This document shows, in pieces, positions 36,682 through 44,848 of a DNA stretch of 64,000 nt. The DNA is from Helicobacter sp. 12S02634-8. GTDB lineage: Bacteria > Campylobacterota > Campylobacteria > Campylobacterales > Helicobacteraceae. Where the stretch lies: positions 62,001 to 126,000 of the forward strand of contig NZ_MLAP01000005.1 of the NCBI RefSeq assembly GCF_002272865.1. The letters run 5' to 3'. Each line of letters starts with the position of its first letter. The first letter of the stretch is position 1. The notes below the pieces were generated by a model, which worked only from the letters and a program-made list of their open reading frames with translations, had not been told where the DNA came from and made no database searches. Made by a program: the position numbers and the translations under genes.

Positions 36682-36727
36682 CATAATAAGAATCATAATT
36701 GTATCCTATAGATTGATTGGCTATAAT
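36682..36727 (+). promoter_or_regulatory. Fur-like box and promoter of the autotransporter gene
   Basis: The 19 bases at 36682-36700 match the classical Fur box consensus (GATAATGATAATCATTATC) at 14 positions by my count, and AATTAT/ATAATT at 36673 and 36695 form a surrounding inverted repeat. A perfect TATAAT at 36722-36727 lies 21 bases downstream, so the box covers the -35 region. That placement fits iron-dependent repression. Helicobacter Fur boxes are degenerate, so the match is suggestive only. Confidence 0.5.
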
Positions 36728-36760
36728 GCCCCATATTCCAATGTCGCAAGGAGAAAGCCA

Positions 36761-39544
36761 ATGCATTTCAAGACCCCTAATCTCTCTCAAGCCCTACTGC
36801 ATATGAGTCTGATAATCGGAAGTTTAGAGGGTGTAGAGATCCAAAGGAATCGTGCCTCCGCAGATGAAACCCCCCACGCCCAAAACCCCACTTATCAAGT
36901 CATTGATGTGAGTAAAACAGGTCTAAACCACCTCACTCTCTCCACACAAGAGAGCTTTAAAATCAACGCCAAAGGGAATATTTTATACGCCACAGAACCT
37001 GACACAAAAATGTTCCCTAATGATAATGACACAAACTCCATCAAAGAATTTACCTTTAAAATCCCTAAAATCTACTTCCAAGAGCTCGATACAGAAGCTC
37101 TTAAAAAGACTATTCTCCCATTTTTAAATCTTAATTCCAAATCCACACTACCCACGCCCACCATCAAAGACCCCCTCAAGGGCTTTAGTGGGGAGTGCCA
37201 AAACTCTACGTGTGTCTTTAGCAACGATACGCAAGGAAAAAAGCTAGAAAAAGAATCGCTCACTGCCTTTGGGCAAGGCAAAGACAGCTATGGTATCAAT
37301 ATTACGGCCGATCTTGTGCCACCTGCACCTTTTACATATGCCTATAAAACCATAAATACCCTCACATTTACAAGTATCGGTGGAGAAGAGTCCTATAGCT
37401 TGGGCGCAAGAAATCAGGGCATTGTCAATACCAATCGCTTGATAGCCATAGGCGGGAAAGGCGAATTTGCCACAGGCTTTCTCAACGAATACCACACCAA
37501 TGCAAGCAATCTCATCGCCATTGGAGGGCAAGATAAGGGAGTGGGTTTTAGAAATCAATCCTTGCTTAAAGCCAATATCATCACAGCAGTGGGTGGGGGT
37601 AAGGAATTTTCTTATGGACTCCATAATCTTAGAACGATAGAAAGCAATGTCCTTCTTGCCCTTGGAGGCGATACTCTCAATGGAGCAGGTGTGTATAATC
37701 AAGGCAATCTCAAAACAGATTTTCTGATTCTTTTAAAGATTCAAAACAAACAAATAGCCCTCATCAATGAAAGATCGGGCAAAATCCAAACAAAGGTGCT
37801 TTATATCGTTGGCAATGGGGGCTATGAGCCATTGCGTAACTCTGAGGGGGCGACACTACAAGCGCAAGATATTTACTTGCGTGGTATCCACGCACTTTGG
37901 AACGCTGGGACAATCAGTGCGCGTAATCTTTTTATCACTGATATTTCTAGCACCAATGGAGGTATCACACTTGATAGCACACAGCCCTCTTCTCTTGTAT
38001 TTTCCATCGATAAATGGCAAGATACAAAGCCCTATCTCCAAATCAATTATGCGAGCTTGACTCTCAATCAAGACACTTCTTTGCAAATACATTTTTCTGA
38101 TAAAAGCACGCTTGCTAGCAATCTTGCTTATGACAAAATCTACCGACTCATCGCCATAAATGGCAATGGGAGTATCATAGACAATCGGACAGATAAGACT
38201 ATCCATACTTCTGGACTCACACAAAAGCCCAAAACCAAAGTCACCCAAAAAGAGATTTTGTTTGTATTCACACAAGATCCCAACAAAGACCCCTTCCCAA
38301 CAAACAACAAAACCAAGCACACAGCCAGCCCAAATACCTCGCTCCAAGAAAAAGAAAATGGAAGAGAAGACTTCAAAGCACAAATAGGCGCCCTCTCTCC
38401 AAATGCCCTAAAAATCATCACTTCTCTCCAAGAGAGCCATCGTTCAGGGGGGAATTTCCAACAAGTAGCGCTCAATGAGGGATTGCAAAACTTTCAATCC
38501 AACCCCGCATTATTGCAAACTCTTATCCAAGAAACAGACAAAACATTGGAGCAAAAATCCACCCCTGTGGGGATATTTTCTCAAAAAACTATCGATTATC
38601 TCAACCACCAAGTCACAGACAGAATCCAAACGCTTAGTTTTGAAAACAAAATCTCAAGCGCAGCCTTCAGGCAATGGATACGCAAATATGCGATGGCAAG
38701 CAATGATGATAGAGCAATCATTATCCCCCCAACAAAAGACAACAACGCATATTGGGCGCATATCGGTGGGGCGTATTATCAAAACTCTTCAGCCTCCCCC
38801 CTGCCCTCAAGCACCACCTCTATCAACATCAGCACAGGCTATGACAGGACACTTGACATCAATGAAAACGCCGATATACTTATTGGCACACTCTTTAACT
38901 ATGCCAAAAATTTCTACCATCAAAACAATCAAAAAGAAAACTTTGATGTCTATGCACTCGGGAGCTATACCCATCTTGATACCAAAAACCACGAACTCCA
39001 ATGGACTCTCTCAATCGCACAGCTTTTAGGCAGCGGGAAAATCCACAATCCCACCATCGGTATCCTAGAAGAGCACTATGACAACCAAAACACAGCTCTC
39101 AACTCCCAAATACTCTATAAATACAAAATCAAGCTAGGCAAATCCCATACAATCAAACCACTGATTTTAGGGAATTACAGCTTTTTATACACACCAAGTG
39201 TTGGCTCACAAACTTTCTTTTTTGACAAATCTTATGACCATATTTTTGCCTTAGGGGCAGGGGGTGAGTGGCAATTAGATTTTGCAAGTAGCAAGCATAG
39301 TTTTGAATTTTTAGGGCGCTATCATATCCAAGACATCACACAAAGCAGATCGATTGCCTTTAGAGGTTCTCAAACCTTCATCAACTATGACCTCAACCCC
39401 TCACGCACTTGGTTTAGGCTCGGCTATAGCACTAAAGTCCGACTCACTACAGCTTTAAGCTTGAATCTATCTGTGATGGGCGATGTGAGTATAGCAGCTG
39501 ATTTTTTAGGGACAGGGAACTTGGGACTGCGTTATATCTGGTAG
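36761..39544 (+). CDS. Autotransporter with beta-solenoid passenger and C-terminal barrel
   Basis: This is a 927-residue type V secreted protein. Residues about 660-927 form the autotransporter beta-barrel, starting at AYWAHIGGAYYQ and ending in RYIW, an aromatic C-terminal residue as needed for outer-membrane insertion. The passenger has at least six consecutive units of about 24 residues (roughly residues 215-385) built on LIAIGG followed by GF.N or GL.N, as in a stacked beta-solenoid. The N-terminus has only a short hydrophobic stretch (ALLHMSLIIGSL), so the signal peptide is weak. The ATG at 36761 is preceded by AAGGAG; an upstream ATG at 36713 lacks one. The function is unknown. Adhesins and toxins of Helicobacter share the architecture. 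Confidence 0.88.
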   Translation: MHFKTPNLSQALLHMSLIIGSLEGVEIQRNRASADETPHAQNPTYQVIDVSKTGLNHLTLSTQESFKINAKGNILYATEPDTKMFPNDNDTNSIKEFTFKIPKIYFQELDTEALKKTILPFLNLNSKSTLPTPTIKDPLKGFSGECQNSTCVFSNDTQGKKLEKESLTAFGQGKDSYGINITADLVPPAPFTYAYKTINTLTFTSIGGEESYSLGARNQGIVNTNRLIAIGGKGEFATGFLNEYHTNASNLIAIGGQDKGVGFRNQSLLKANIITAVGGGKEFSYGLHNLRTIESNVLLALGGDTLNGAGVYNQGNLKTDFLILLKIQNKQIALINERSGKIQTKVLYIVGNGGYEPLRNSEGATLQAQDIYLRGIHALWNAGTISARNLFITDISSTNGGITLDSTQPSSLVFSIDKWQDTKPYLQINYASLTLNQDTSLQIHFSDKSTLASNLAYDKIYRLIAINGNGSIIDNRTDKTIHTSGLTQKPKTKVTQKEILFVFTQDPNKDPFPTNNKTKHTASPNTSLQEKENGREDFKAQIGALSPNALKIITSLQESHRSGGNFQQVALNEGLQNFQSNPALLQTLIQETDKTLEQKSTPVGIFSQKTIDYLNHQVTDRIQTLSFENKISSAAFRQWIRKYAMASNDDRAIIIPPTKDNNAYWAHIGGAYYQNSSASPLPSSTTSINISTGYDRTLDINENADILIGTLFNYAKNFYHQNNQKENFDVYALGSYTHLDTKNHELQWTLSIAQLLGSGKIHNPTIGILEEHYDNQNTALNSQILYKYKIKLGKSHTIKPLILGNYSFLYTPSVGSQTFFFDKSYDHIFALGAGGEWQLDFASSKHSFEFLGRYHIQDITQSRSIAFRGSQTFINYDLNPSRTWFRLGYSTKVRLTTALSLNLSVMGDVSIAADFLGTGNLGLRYIW

Positions 39545-39624
39545 AATCAATCCAAAATAAGAAATCATCAAAATAAAAAGATAAAAGAGAGAGAAAATAA
39601 AAGGGAAAAAAAGGGAAAGCAAGA

Positions 39625-39659
39625 GTGATGGGGCAAGCCCCTCCCCATCACAGATTTTT
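39625..39659. terminator. Bidirectional terminator between the autotransporter and the cytochrome gene
   Basis: GTGATGGGG (39625-39633) and CCCCATCAC (39643-39651) form a perfect 9-base GC-rich stem with a 9-base loop. On the plus strand it is followed by AGATTTTTATT. On the minus strand a T-rich tract appears a few bases further on. It sits between two convergent genes and is the best terminator in the window. Confidence 0.8.
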
Positions 39660-40194
39660 ATTCATCATCAGTAGCATAGCCATCAGTGGCGTGAGCTTTG
39701 AGATATTGGAGGATTGTATCAGCTTCTGCATCTGTAGGCATCGCAAAAGCTCTCATTGTCGTAAATAGCCCGTCCCACTCAGTCATCGTGTGCTCTTTAG
39801 GAGCGTGCGCAGCGTGGCACATCGAGCAAGTGTCATAATACAGAAACTCTGCGTCTGCCCAAGCCTCGGCTTGGTTTTTGTTGAGCTCTTTTTTAGGGAG
39901 GGCTACTTCAAGAGTATCTGAGCTGACTCCATCATTTTTGAGCGTGATAAAAGGGAGTTCAAGATTTTTAGTGCCATAAAGGGTTTTTTTATCCCCTGTT
40001 TTGAGATAGCCCTTGACTTTGATGATGATCTTCCCATCTACCTCACCGACCTCTTCACCTGGTGTGCCTCTAGCGATTGTGCCGACAATCGTTTTCCCAT
40101 CTTTGGCATACGCATTGGTATTATCCATCACATACAGAGTCTGTGCATACAAAGAATATGACAATATCATAAGAGTTAAAGCAAATTTTTTCAT
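39658..40194 (-). CDS. Periplasmic monohaem cytochrome c, partner of the TMAO/DMSO-type reductase
   Basis: The protein has a signal peptide ending near SLYA and one haem-binding motif CSMCH at C124, C127, H128 (numbering from the first of two adjacent ATGs). A candidate axial methionine lies in RAFAMPTDAEAD. The region before the haem is a beta-rich segment with no motif that I recognise. The second ATG (40194) is seven bases from GGAG; the first (40197) overlaps the reductase stop. In C. jejuni Cj0265c is a similar cytochrome beside the reductase Cj0264c, and electron delivery to the reductase is the likely role. Confidence 0.85.
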   Translation of the reverse strand: MKKFALTLMILSYSLYAQTLYVMDNTNAYAKDGKTIVGTIARGTPGEEVGEVDGKIIIKVKGYLKTGDKKTLYGTKNLELPFITLKNDGVSSDTLEVALPKKELNKNQAEAWADAEFLYYDTCSMCHAAHAPKEHTMTEWDGLFTTMRAFAMPTDAEADTILQYLKAHATDGYATDDE

Positions 40195-40196
40195 CA

Positions 40197-42602
40197 TTAC
40201 GCTCCTATAATTTCAGGGACTGAAACTGATTTATATGGTTTGATAGCCTCATCTTTACCAAGCTTTTTGATAGCGACTAAGGCTGTATTGACTGAAGTGG
40301 CCTGTGCCATTTGGCTCGTAGGGCGCGAAGAGGTCAAGACATTAACGTGCCCAGCGTTGCATCGGGGTTTTTTAGATTTCAGATCTTCAGGATCATACCA
40401 CGCCCCCTCTTGGATAGCCACAACACCTTGTCGGATATTATCTGTCACAAATGCCCCTGCAAGCAAGCGCCCCCTAGCATTGAATACCTCGACAATCTCT
40501 CCGTGCTTGATACCTAGATTTTGTGCATCTTGGGTATTGATCATCACAGGCTCACGGCCTTGTATTTTATAGACATCGCGCACCCAAGTATTATCAAGCT
40601 GAGAATGCACGCGATATCTGGGGTGTGGGGAGAGCAGATGGAAGGGATAATGTTTAGCTTCTTTGCCCCCTAGCCACTCAGCAGGCTCAAACCAAGTTGG
40701 ATACCCCTTGAAATCAGGGAGATTATACGCAGCAAATTTTTCAGAATAAATCTGAATTTTTCCACTCTCAGTAGCAAGCTTATTAGCGATAGGATCAGCT
40801 CTGAACTCACTATGGCGCACATATTTTCTCGCATCTTCAGGAATATCAAATTCTACATAGCCATCTTTCCAGAATTGATCAAACTCTTTAAACGCAGGGC
40901 CATCACTTTTTTCATAAAAGCCCTTGATCCATTCCATATAGGTTTTGCCCCCTGTGTAGCGCTTTTCGACCTTTTCTCCTCCGAGCCTAGAGGCTAGAAG
41001 TCTGAAAATCTCAAAATCATCTTTGGATTCATACACAGGCTCAATCACCTTTTTCATCGCATAAATGACATTTCTAGAATAAGTCCCCCCTGAGGTGATA
41101 TCATCTCTCTCTAGCGTGCAAGTAGAGGGGAAAACAATATCGGCCATCTTCGCCAAAGGCGTCCACCAAGGCTCGTGTATCACGACAGTATCCACGCTCC
41201 TCAAGGCTTCAATCAGTTCATTGGTATTGGGATGGTGTCCCAACAAAGACGCCCCACACACATAAACCATATCGATTTTGGGGAATTTGATCTTTTTGCC
41301 TTTGAAATTAATCTCTTTGCCCGGATTGAGTATGGCCTCTGAAATCCTAGAAGCAGGAATTGATCCCTCGACGCGATTTCTGCCTTGAGAGAGCCCAGGG
41401 GTAGTGCGATAGCCCGAATACGCTTGCCCGCCACCACCATAATGCATCGAAAAGCCAAATCCCCCGCCAGGGAGTCCGATCTGACCGATCATACTTGCAA
41501 GAGCAATCAACGCCCAATCAGCCTGCTCGCCGTGCTGCGCTCTTTGCATTGCCCAATTGCCCGCTAAAAAGGTGCGTGTAGAAACAAACAAATCAGCCAA
41601 TTCTTTGATTTTAGAAGCGGGTATTTCAGTGATTTTTGCTGCCCACTCAGGCGTTTTAGGCGTTTTGTCCTCTGCTTGACCGAGCAAATAAGGCAAAAAC
41701 TTATCAAAGCCATCTGTGTATGTCCCGATAAATTTTTTATCATATTTGCCAGAAGTATATAGATATTGCATCATCGCAAGCATGAGTGCCACATCTGTGT
41801 TGGGTCGGATTTTTATCCATTCTGCGCCAAACATCTGAGCAGTTTCGGTATAAATCGGATCGATGGATATGAATTTAATCCCTGCTTGTTTGTATTTAGG
41901 ATAGTAGTCATCATTGACATGATTGGGGACAACATAATCAATGCGATTGCATTTAAACAAATCTGTCCCCCACATCACATAAACCTTGCAATGTGCAATC
42001 ATCTCTTCGTGCGCAGTCTGCAGAGAATACACCTCCATATCCCCCATAATCGTTGGATTGACTCGCCCAGCAGCTCCATTGCTATACTCGCCATCTGTCC
42101 CCACAGCTCCCCCTAAAGTTGTGTTGAAAAACCGACCTGCTACGATATTAGAATTATGCAATCTGCCTACATGCCCCCAACCACCATAGCTACCATTATA
42201 GATATTCTCTCTGGGGATTTCTTTGAGTTTTTGAGCGACTAAATCCAATGCCTTATCCCAGCTCACACGCACAAACTCTTCTTTGCCTCGCATATTCTTG
42301 TGGTTTTTTTTCCCCTCTAGGTAGCTCTTTCGCACGCAAGGGTATTTGACTCGCGTGTCTGAATACACCCTATCAATCATTGCTTTGATCATAATCGATG
42401 GATTTGCGTCCGTTTTTTGAGGGATAATGTCTTTGATGATACCATCTTCGACCTTGGCAACAAAAGGGCCAAAGTGAGTCGCATGGGGGATCATCTGAGT
42501 TTTTTTAAACACTCCGACAGCACCCAAGGGAGAAGATGATAAGACGCTCAAAGACGCCAAACCTGCTGTTCCTTTTAACATATTTCGTCTTGAAATAGCC
42601 AT
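40197..42602 (-). CDS. torA: Tat-exported molybdopterin reductase, TMAO/DMSO reductase family (TorA/BisC type)
   Basis: This 801-residue periplasmic molybdoenzyme probably reduces TMAO and/or DMSO as an anaerobic electron acceptor. The N-terminus carries a twin-arginine signal SRRNMLKG (residues 4-11). The molybdenum-ligand serine is expected in EYSNGAAG (about S174), as in TorA and DorA, and no N-terminal 4Fe-4S cysteine motif is seen. The start at 42602 is set by AAGGAG upstream and the position of the Tat motif; an earlier ATG would put 20 extra residues before it. The gene pair resembles C. jejuni Cj0264c/Cj0265c. Biotin sulphoxide or methionine sulphoxide as substrates cannot be excluded. 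Confidence 0.9.
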   Translation of the reverse strand: MAISRRNMLKGTAGLASLSVLSSSPLGAVGVFKKTQMIPHATHFGPFVAKVEDGIIKDIIPQKTDANPSIMIKAMIDRVYSDTRVKYPCVRKSYLEGKKNHKNMRGKEEFVRVSWDKALDLVAQKLKEIPRENIYNGSYGGWGHVGRLHNSNIVAGRFFNTTLGGAVGTDGEYSNGAAGRVNPTIMGDMEVYSLQTAHEEMIAHCKVYVMWGTDLFKCNRIDYVVPNHVNDDYYPKYKQAGIKFISIDPIYTETAQMFGAEWIKIRPNTDVALMLAMMQYLYTSGKYDKKFIGTYTDGFDKFLPYLLGQAEDKTPKTPEWAAKITEIPASKIKELADLFVSTRTFLAGNWAMQRAQHGEQADWALIALASMIGQIGLPGGGFGFSMHYGGGGQAYSGYRTTPGLSQGRNRVEGSIPASRISEAILNPGKEINFKGKKIKFPKIDMVYVCGASLLGHHPNTNELIEALRSVDTVVIHEPWWTPLAKMADIVFPSTCTLERDDITSGGTYSRNVIYAMKKVIEPVYESKDDFEIFRLLASRLGGEKVEKRYTGGKTYMEWIKGFYEKSDGPAFKEFDQFWKDGYVEFDIPEDARKYVRHSEFRADPIANKLATESGKIQIYSEKFAAYNLPDFKGYPTWFEPAEWLGGKEAKHYPFHLLSPHPRYRVHSQLDNTWVRDVYKIQGREPVMINTQDAQNLGIKHGEIVEVFNARGRLLAGAFVTDNIRQGVVAIQEGAWYDPEDLKSKKPRCNAGHVNVLTSSRPTSQMAQATSVNTALVAIKKLGKDEAIKPYKSVSVPEIIGA

Positions 42603-42746
42603 AGAATCTCCTTGAATTGTTTTTTCAGTCAAGCGACTCATTTTATCTATAATTTGATTCAAGAAAAATTAAGAATGGTTATATAAAAAAATATAGAATC
42701 CCATTAAGAAAAAAATTTATTATTTTAAGAGCTGTGTGTGGAAAAA
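42603..42746 (-). promoter_or_regulatory. Promoter region of the reductase-cytochrome operon
   Basis: This AT-rich 144-base gap follows the DUF89 gene on the minus strand. TAAAAT or TATAGAT near 42640-42650 (minus strand) could be the -10 element, with A/T tracts upstream, and AAGGAG sits at the translation start. I saw no obvious regulator site. Confidence 0.35.
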
Positions 42747-43676
42747 TTAGTCTGTATTTTGTTGAAAAATCATCTTCCCTAGCGGCAAATCCAAAAACTT
42801 TGCGACAACTTGGCATTTGATTTTAAAAAGTAAAAAGATTCTTGAGTCCTTGATGGATTCTAAGCACTCAAAATTACCCATGCCTTTAGCCAAAATCACA
42901 TCAGCACGATCAAAGGCACTTTGGGCTAAAGGATTAGCTAGCTCATAGATAAAACCAGGGCTAGGCACACCACTATCTAAAACCTCACAAAGTTCAAATA
43001 TCCTATTTGCTGCGTGTATAGAGAGGTCTTTTAAGGTGATGTCATTGATAATCGGTGCGCCACGGACAAAATACACAATCTTTAATTCAGGATAGAGGGC
43101 TTTGAGTGTTTCTATCAGTAACTCATCAAAGAGATTTTCCCCCGCATTATCCCCGATATATACCAAACTTTTTGCACTCTCTATGCAAGCAGCAAAGCTC
43201 TCTAGATCAAAACGGGCAAAATCAAGGCAATCCATATCAAAAGCATACTGATGGATATCAAAATGCGTCGCACTGCCATAATCGATGACATTTCCGAGTG
43301 CTGCGGCCTTGAGCGCCCATACTAGTCTTGAAAGAGGCGTAGGGAAATGGGGGAGATTTTGGCGCATTTGGTCTGTGATCTGCCTTGCTTTTTGGATACA
43401 AGCTGCCTTGATAGACTGATAAATATCGGGGTTTTGGGTGAGTGAAGCAATGGTGCTATAGACATCGATAGCGACTCTTGGAGGGGGTGCTAGCACTCCA
43501 GAAGCCCTAGAAAGCAAAACATCGACTGCCTGCGTGGTCGCTTGTATCACAGATTGAGTTTCTGGAGCTTCTGGAGCTTCTGGAGTTTTTAGAGCTCCCT
43601 GAGTTTCTTGAGTGAGCTTGAGGGCTTGGCAGGCTTGGGCTTGAAGACACTCAAGACATTCTTTGTGTATATGCAT
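42747..43676 (-). CDS. DUF89-family (ARMT1-like) damage-control phosphatase
   Basis: This 309-residue protein carries the DUF89 signature: GDNAGENLFDELL, an Asn-Asp pair in INDIT, the AKGMGNFE motif, and KCQVVAKFLDLPLG near the C-terminus. A CxxC pair (C7, C10) at the N-terminus is typical of the prokaryotic subfamily. DUF89 enzymes are metal-dependent phosphatases thought to remove damaged or surplus phosphometabolites, and no specific substrate can be assigned. Residues about 31-40 are a small APE repeat encoded by three 9-base units, a likely polymorphic linker. It lies 87 bases downstream of the coiled-coil protein gene. Confidence 0.85.
   Translation of the reverse strand: MHIHKECLECLQAQACQALKLTQETQGALKTPEAPEAPETQSVIQATTQAVDVLLSRASGVLAPPPRVAIDVYSTIASLTQNPDIYQSIKAACIQKARQITDQMRQNLPHFPTPLSRLVWALKAAALGNVIDYGSATHFDIHQYAFDMDCLDFARFDLESFAACIESAKSLVYIGDNAGENLFDELLIETLKALYPELKIVYFVRGAPIINDITLKDLSIHAANRIFELCEVLDSGVPSPGFIYELANPLAQSAFDRADVILAKGMGNFECLESIKDSRIFLLFKIKCQVVAKFLDLPLGKMIFQQNTD
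43560..43586. repeat. Three 9-base tandem units inside the DUF89 gene
   Basis: TTCTGGAGC is repeated at 43560 and 43569, with TTCTGGAGT at 43578. Because the unit is 9 bases it stays in frame and encodes an Ala-Pro-Glu type repeat near residue 35 of the DUF89 protein. Copy-number change would alter only linker length. Confidence 0.85.
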
Positions 43677-43710
43677 ATGATCTGCTCCCTTAAATGCGAG
43701 TGCCTTTGGT

Positions 43711-43748
43711 GTATGTGGGTCGGCGTATGGGTTGGTGTATGGGTTGGT
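43711..43748. repeat. 12-base tandem repeat in the gap between the coiled-coil and DUF89 genes
   Basis: GTATGGGTTGGT occurs twice head to tail (43725-43736 and 43737-43748), preceded by a degenerate unit at 43711-43724. It occupies part of the 87-base spacer just upstream of the DUF89 start. No function is evident. Confidence 0.8.
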
Positions 43749-43763
43749 TTTTGTGGGCTTGGC

Positions 43764-44273
43764 TCACTCTTGATTGTGCCTATTCCCGCTGAGTCCAGAT
43801 ACTTTGCCCCACATCAAGCGATATTTGCGCTTCATGAATTCAATCTCTTCGCGCGCATACTGGAGCTCACTCCGCATTGTTTCAATGAGTTTTTTGTCAT
43901 CTTCATAGACTTCTTGCATGGATATCAAGGCATCTTTGAGAAAAACATTTTCATTTTTAAAAGCACTGATTGTTTCATCTTTAGCTGCAATCACCTTATC
44001 GTGGAGTCCTAGAATTGTATTGATTGTTTTTTCTACAAACATCGGATCGAGTGCGTTCCCGCTCATATCAGCAGACACAAGATTATTCTCAACGCGCTTA
44101 ATGATCGCATCAGCCCCACTGCTTGCATCAACAAAAAGCTCTCCATTTTGTGCCCGACCCTTGATGGCACCCTCTTCTATTAGCTTTAAAATCTTTTTTT
44201 CTTCCATACCCGAGAGTTTGACAAACTCCTCAAGGCTTAGCCAAGTCACATTAGAAGATGTTTTGCCCTGCAC
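43764..44273 (-). CDS. Conserved coiled-coil protein with N-terminal helix-turn-helix-like segment (probably DUF3972)
   Basis: This 169-residue soluble protein of unknown function begins with WLSLEEFVKLSGMEEKKILK and then LIEEGAIKGR, the pattern of a MerR/excisionase-like winged helix. The C-terminal half (about 85-155) is a long charged coiled coil, ending in a basic stretch. I believe it matches the Campylobacterota family DUF3972, but this is from memory of the layout. It starts with GTG, 17 bases after the haemoglobin stop, so the two are probably co-transcribed. DNA binding or cytoskeletal-type assembly are both possible. Confidence 0.7.
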   Translation of the reverse strand: MQGKTSSNVTWLSLEEFVKLSGMEEKKILKLIEEGAIKGRAQNGELFVDASSGADAIIKRVENNLVSADMSGNALDPMFVEKTINTILGLHDKVIAAKDETISAFKNENVFLKDALISMQEVYEDDKKLIETMRSELQYAREEIEFMKRKYRLMWGKVSGLSGNRHNQE

Positions 44274-44290
44274 GATCCCACCTTTTTTAA

Positions 44291-44680
44291 TTATTCTGCA
44301 TGCCCGCTATCAAAAATCATGAATTGGAATCTTTGTGCGATCATTTCTGCGCGTTTGAGTATCTGCATTTTTGGCTCTGGCTCAAAAAGTGTTTCCAAGC
44401 TTTCATTAAAAAGCTCCAACCATCGCCCGAAAAACTCTCGCGGAAAAGGCGGCAGATCCAAATGCGCTTTCATCGGCTGACCCTTATAATCCCCCTCGCC
44501 CAAAAGCATTCCATACCAAAAATTCGCTATCTTGATTTTGTGTGCCTTCCATTCTTCCTCGCCCGTCCCCACTCGCTGATTAAACAACGCACCTAAGCCA
44601 CTTTTATCAGTTCTAATTTTCCCATAAAAAATATCCATAAGCTTATCGATGGATTCAGTATTGATTTGTTTATATTTCAT
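44291..44680 (-). CDS. ctb: Group III truncated haemoglobin
   Basis: This 129-residue globin resembles C. jejuni Ctb. Key haem-pocket residues are in place: Tyr19 (B10), His47 (E7), proximal His73 (F8) and Trp87 (G8), with the group III signature FW...G..Y.G.P...H. Group III truncated haemoglobins bind oxygen tightly and have been linked to oxygen handling and nitrosative stress. The gene leads a run with the coiled-coil and DUF89 genes. A 42-base perfect palindrome begins 13 bases upstream of its start, and AAGGA lies between the two. Confidence 0.93.
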   Translation of the reverse strand: MKYKQINTESIDKLMDIFYGKIRTDKSGLGALFNQRVGTGEEEWKAHKIKIANFWYGMLLGEGDYKGQPMKAHLDLPPFPREFFGRWLELFNESLETLFEPEPKMQILKRAEMIAQRFQFMIFDSGHAE

Positions 44681-44692
44681 CTTTTTCCTTTT

Positions 44693-44734
44693 TTAAATAT
44701 TAAGCCATATATTGAAATATGGCTTAATATTTAA
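44693..44734. promoter_or_regulatory. 42-base perfect palindrome upstream of the truncated haemoglobin gene
   Basis: TTAAATATTAAGCCATAT (44693-44710) is followed after six bases by its exact reverse complement ATATGGCTTAATATTTAA (44717-44734). It lies between the haemoglobin ribosome-binding site and the probable promoter further upstream. Neither side has a T-run, so it is not a standard terminator. It could be a dimeric repressor operator or, in the mRNA, an 18-bp hairpin just ahead of the ribosome-binding site. Confidence 0.85.
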
Positions 44735-44767
44735 CCCCGATCCAAAATCAAGACAGCATTTTACCCT

Positions 44768-44792
44768 ATCATAGCAAAACTTACATTTGTAA
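44768..44792 (-). promoter_or_regulatory. Possible promoter and Crp/Fnr-like site for the haemoglobin gene
   Basis: On the minus strand TATGAT (44768-44773) is a fair -10 element. TTACAAATGTAA, a 5-2-5 inverted repeat, lies upstream at 44781-44792. C. jejuni globin genes are activated by the Crp/Fnr-type regulator NssR at a site of the form TTAAC-N4-GTTAA, as I recall; this repeat has a shorter spacer, so the relation is doubtful. Confidence 0.3.
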
Positions 44793-44848
44793 AGTATTTA
44801 ATATACACACTAACTCCCCCCGATATGCCCCATATGATGGATATGACC

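Noticed and set aside
43608-44012. 134-codon open frame on the plus strand opposite the DUF89 and coiled-coil genes
   Set aside because: It runs across two genes and their repeat-rich gap on the other strand, has no ribosome-binding site and shows no recognisable motif.
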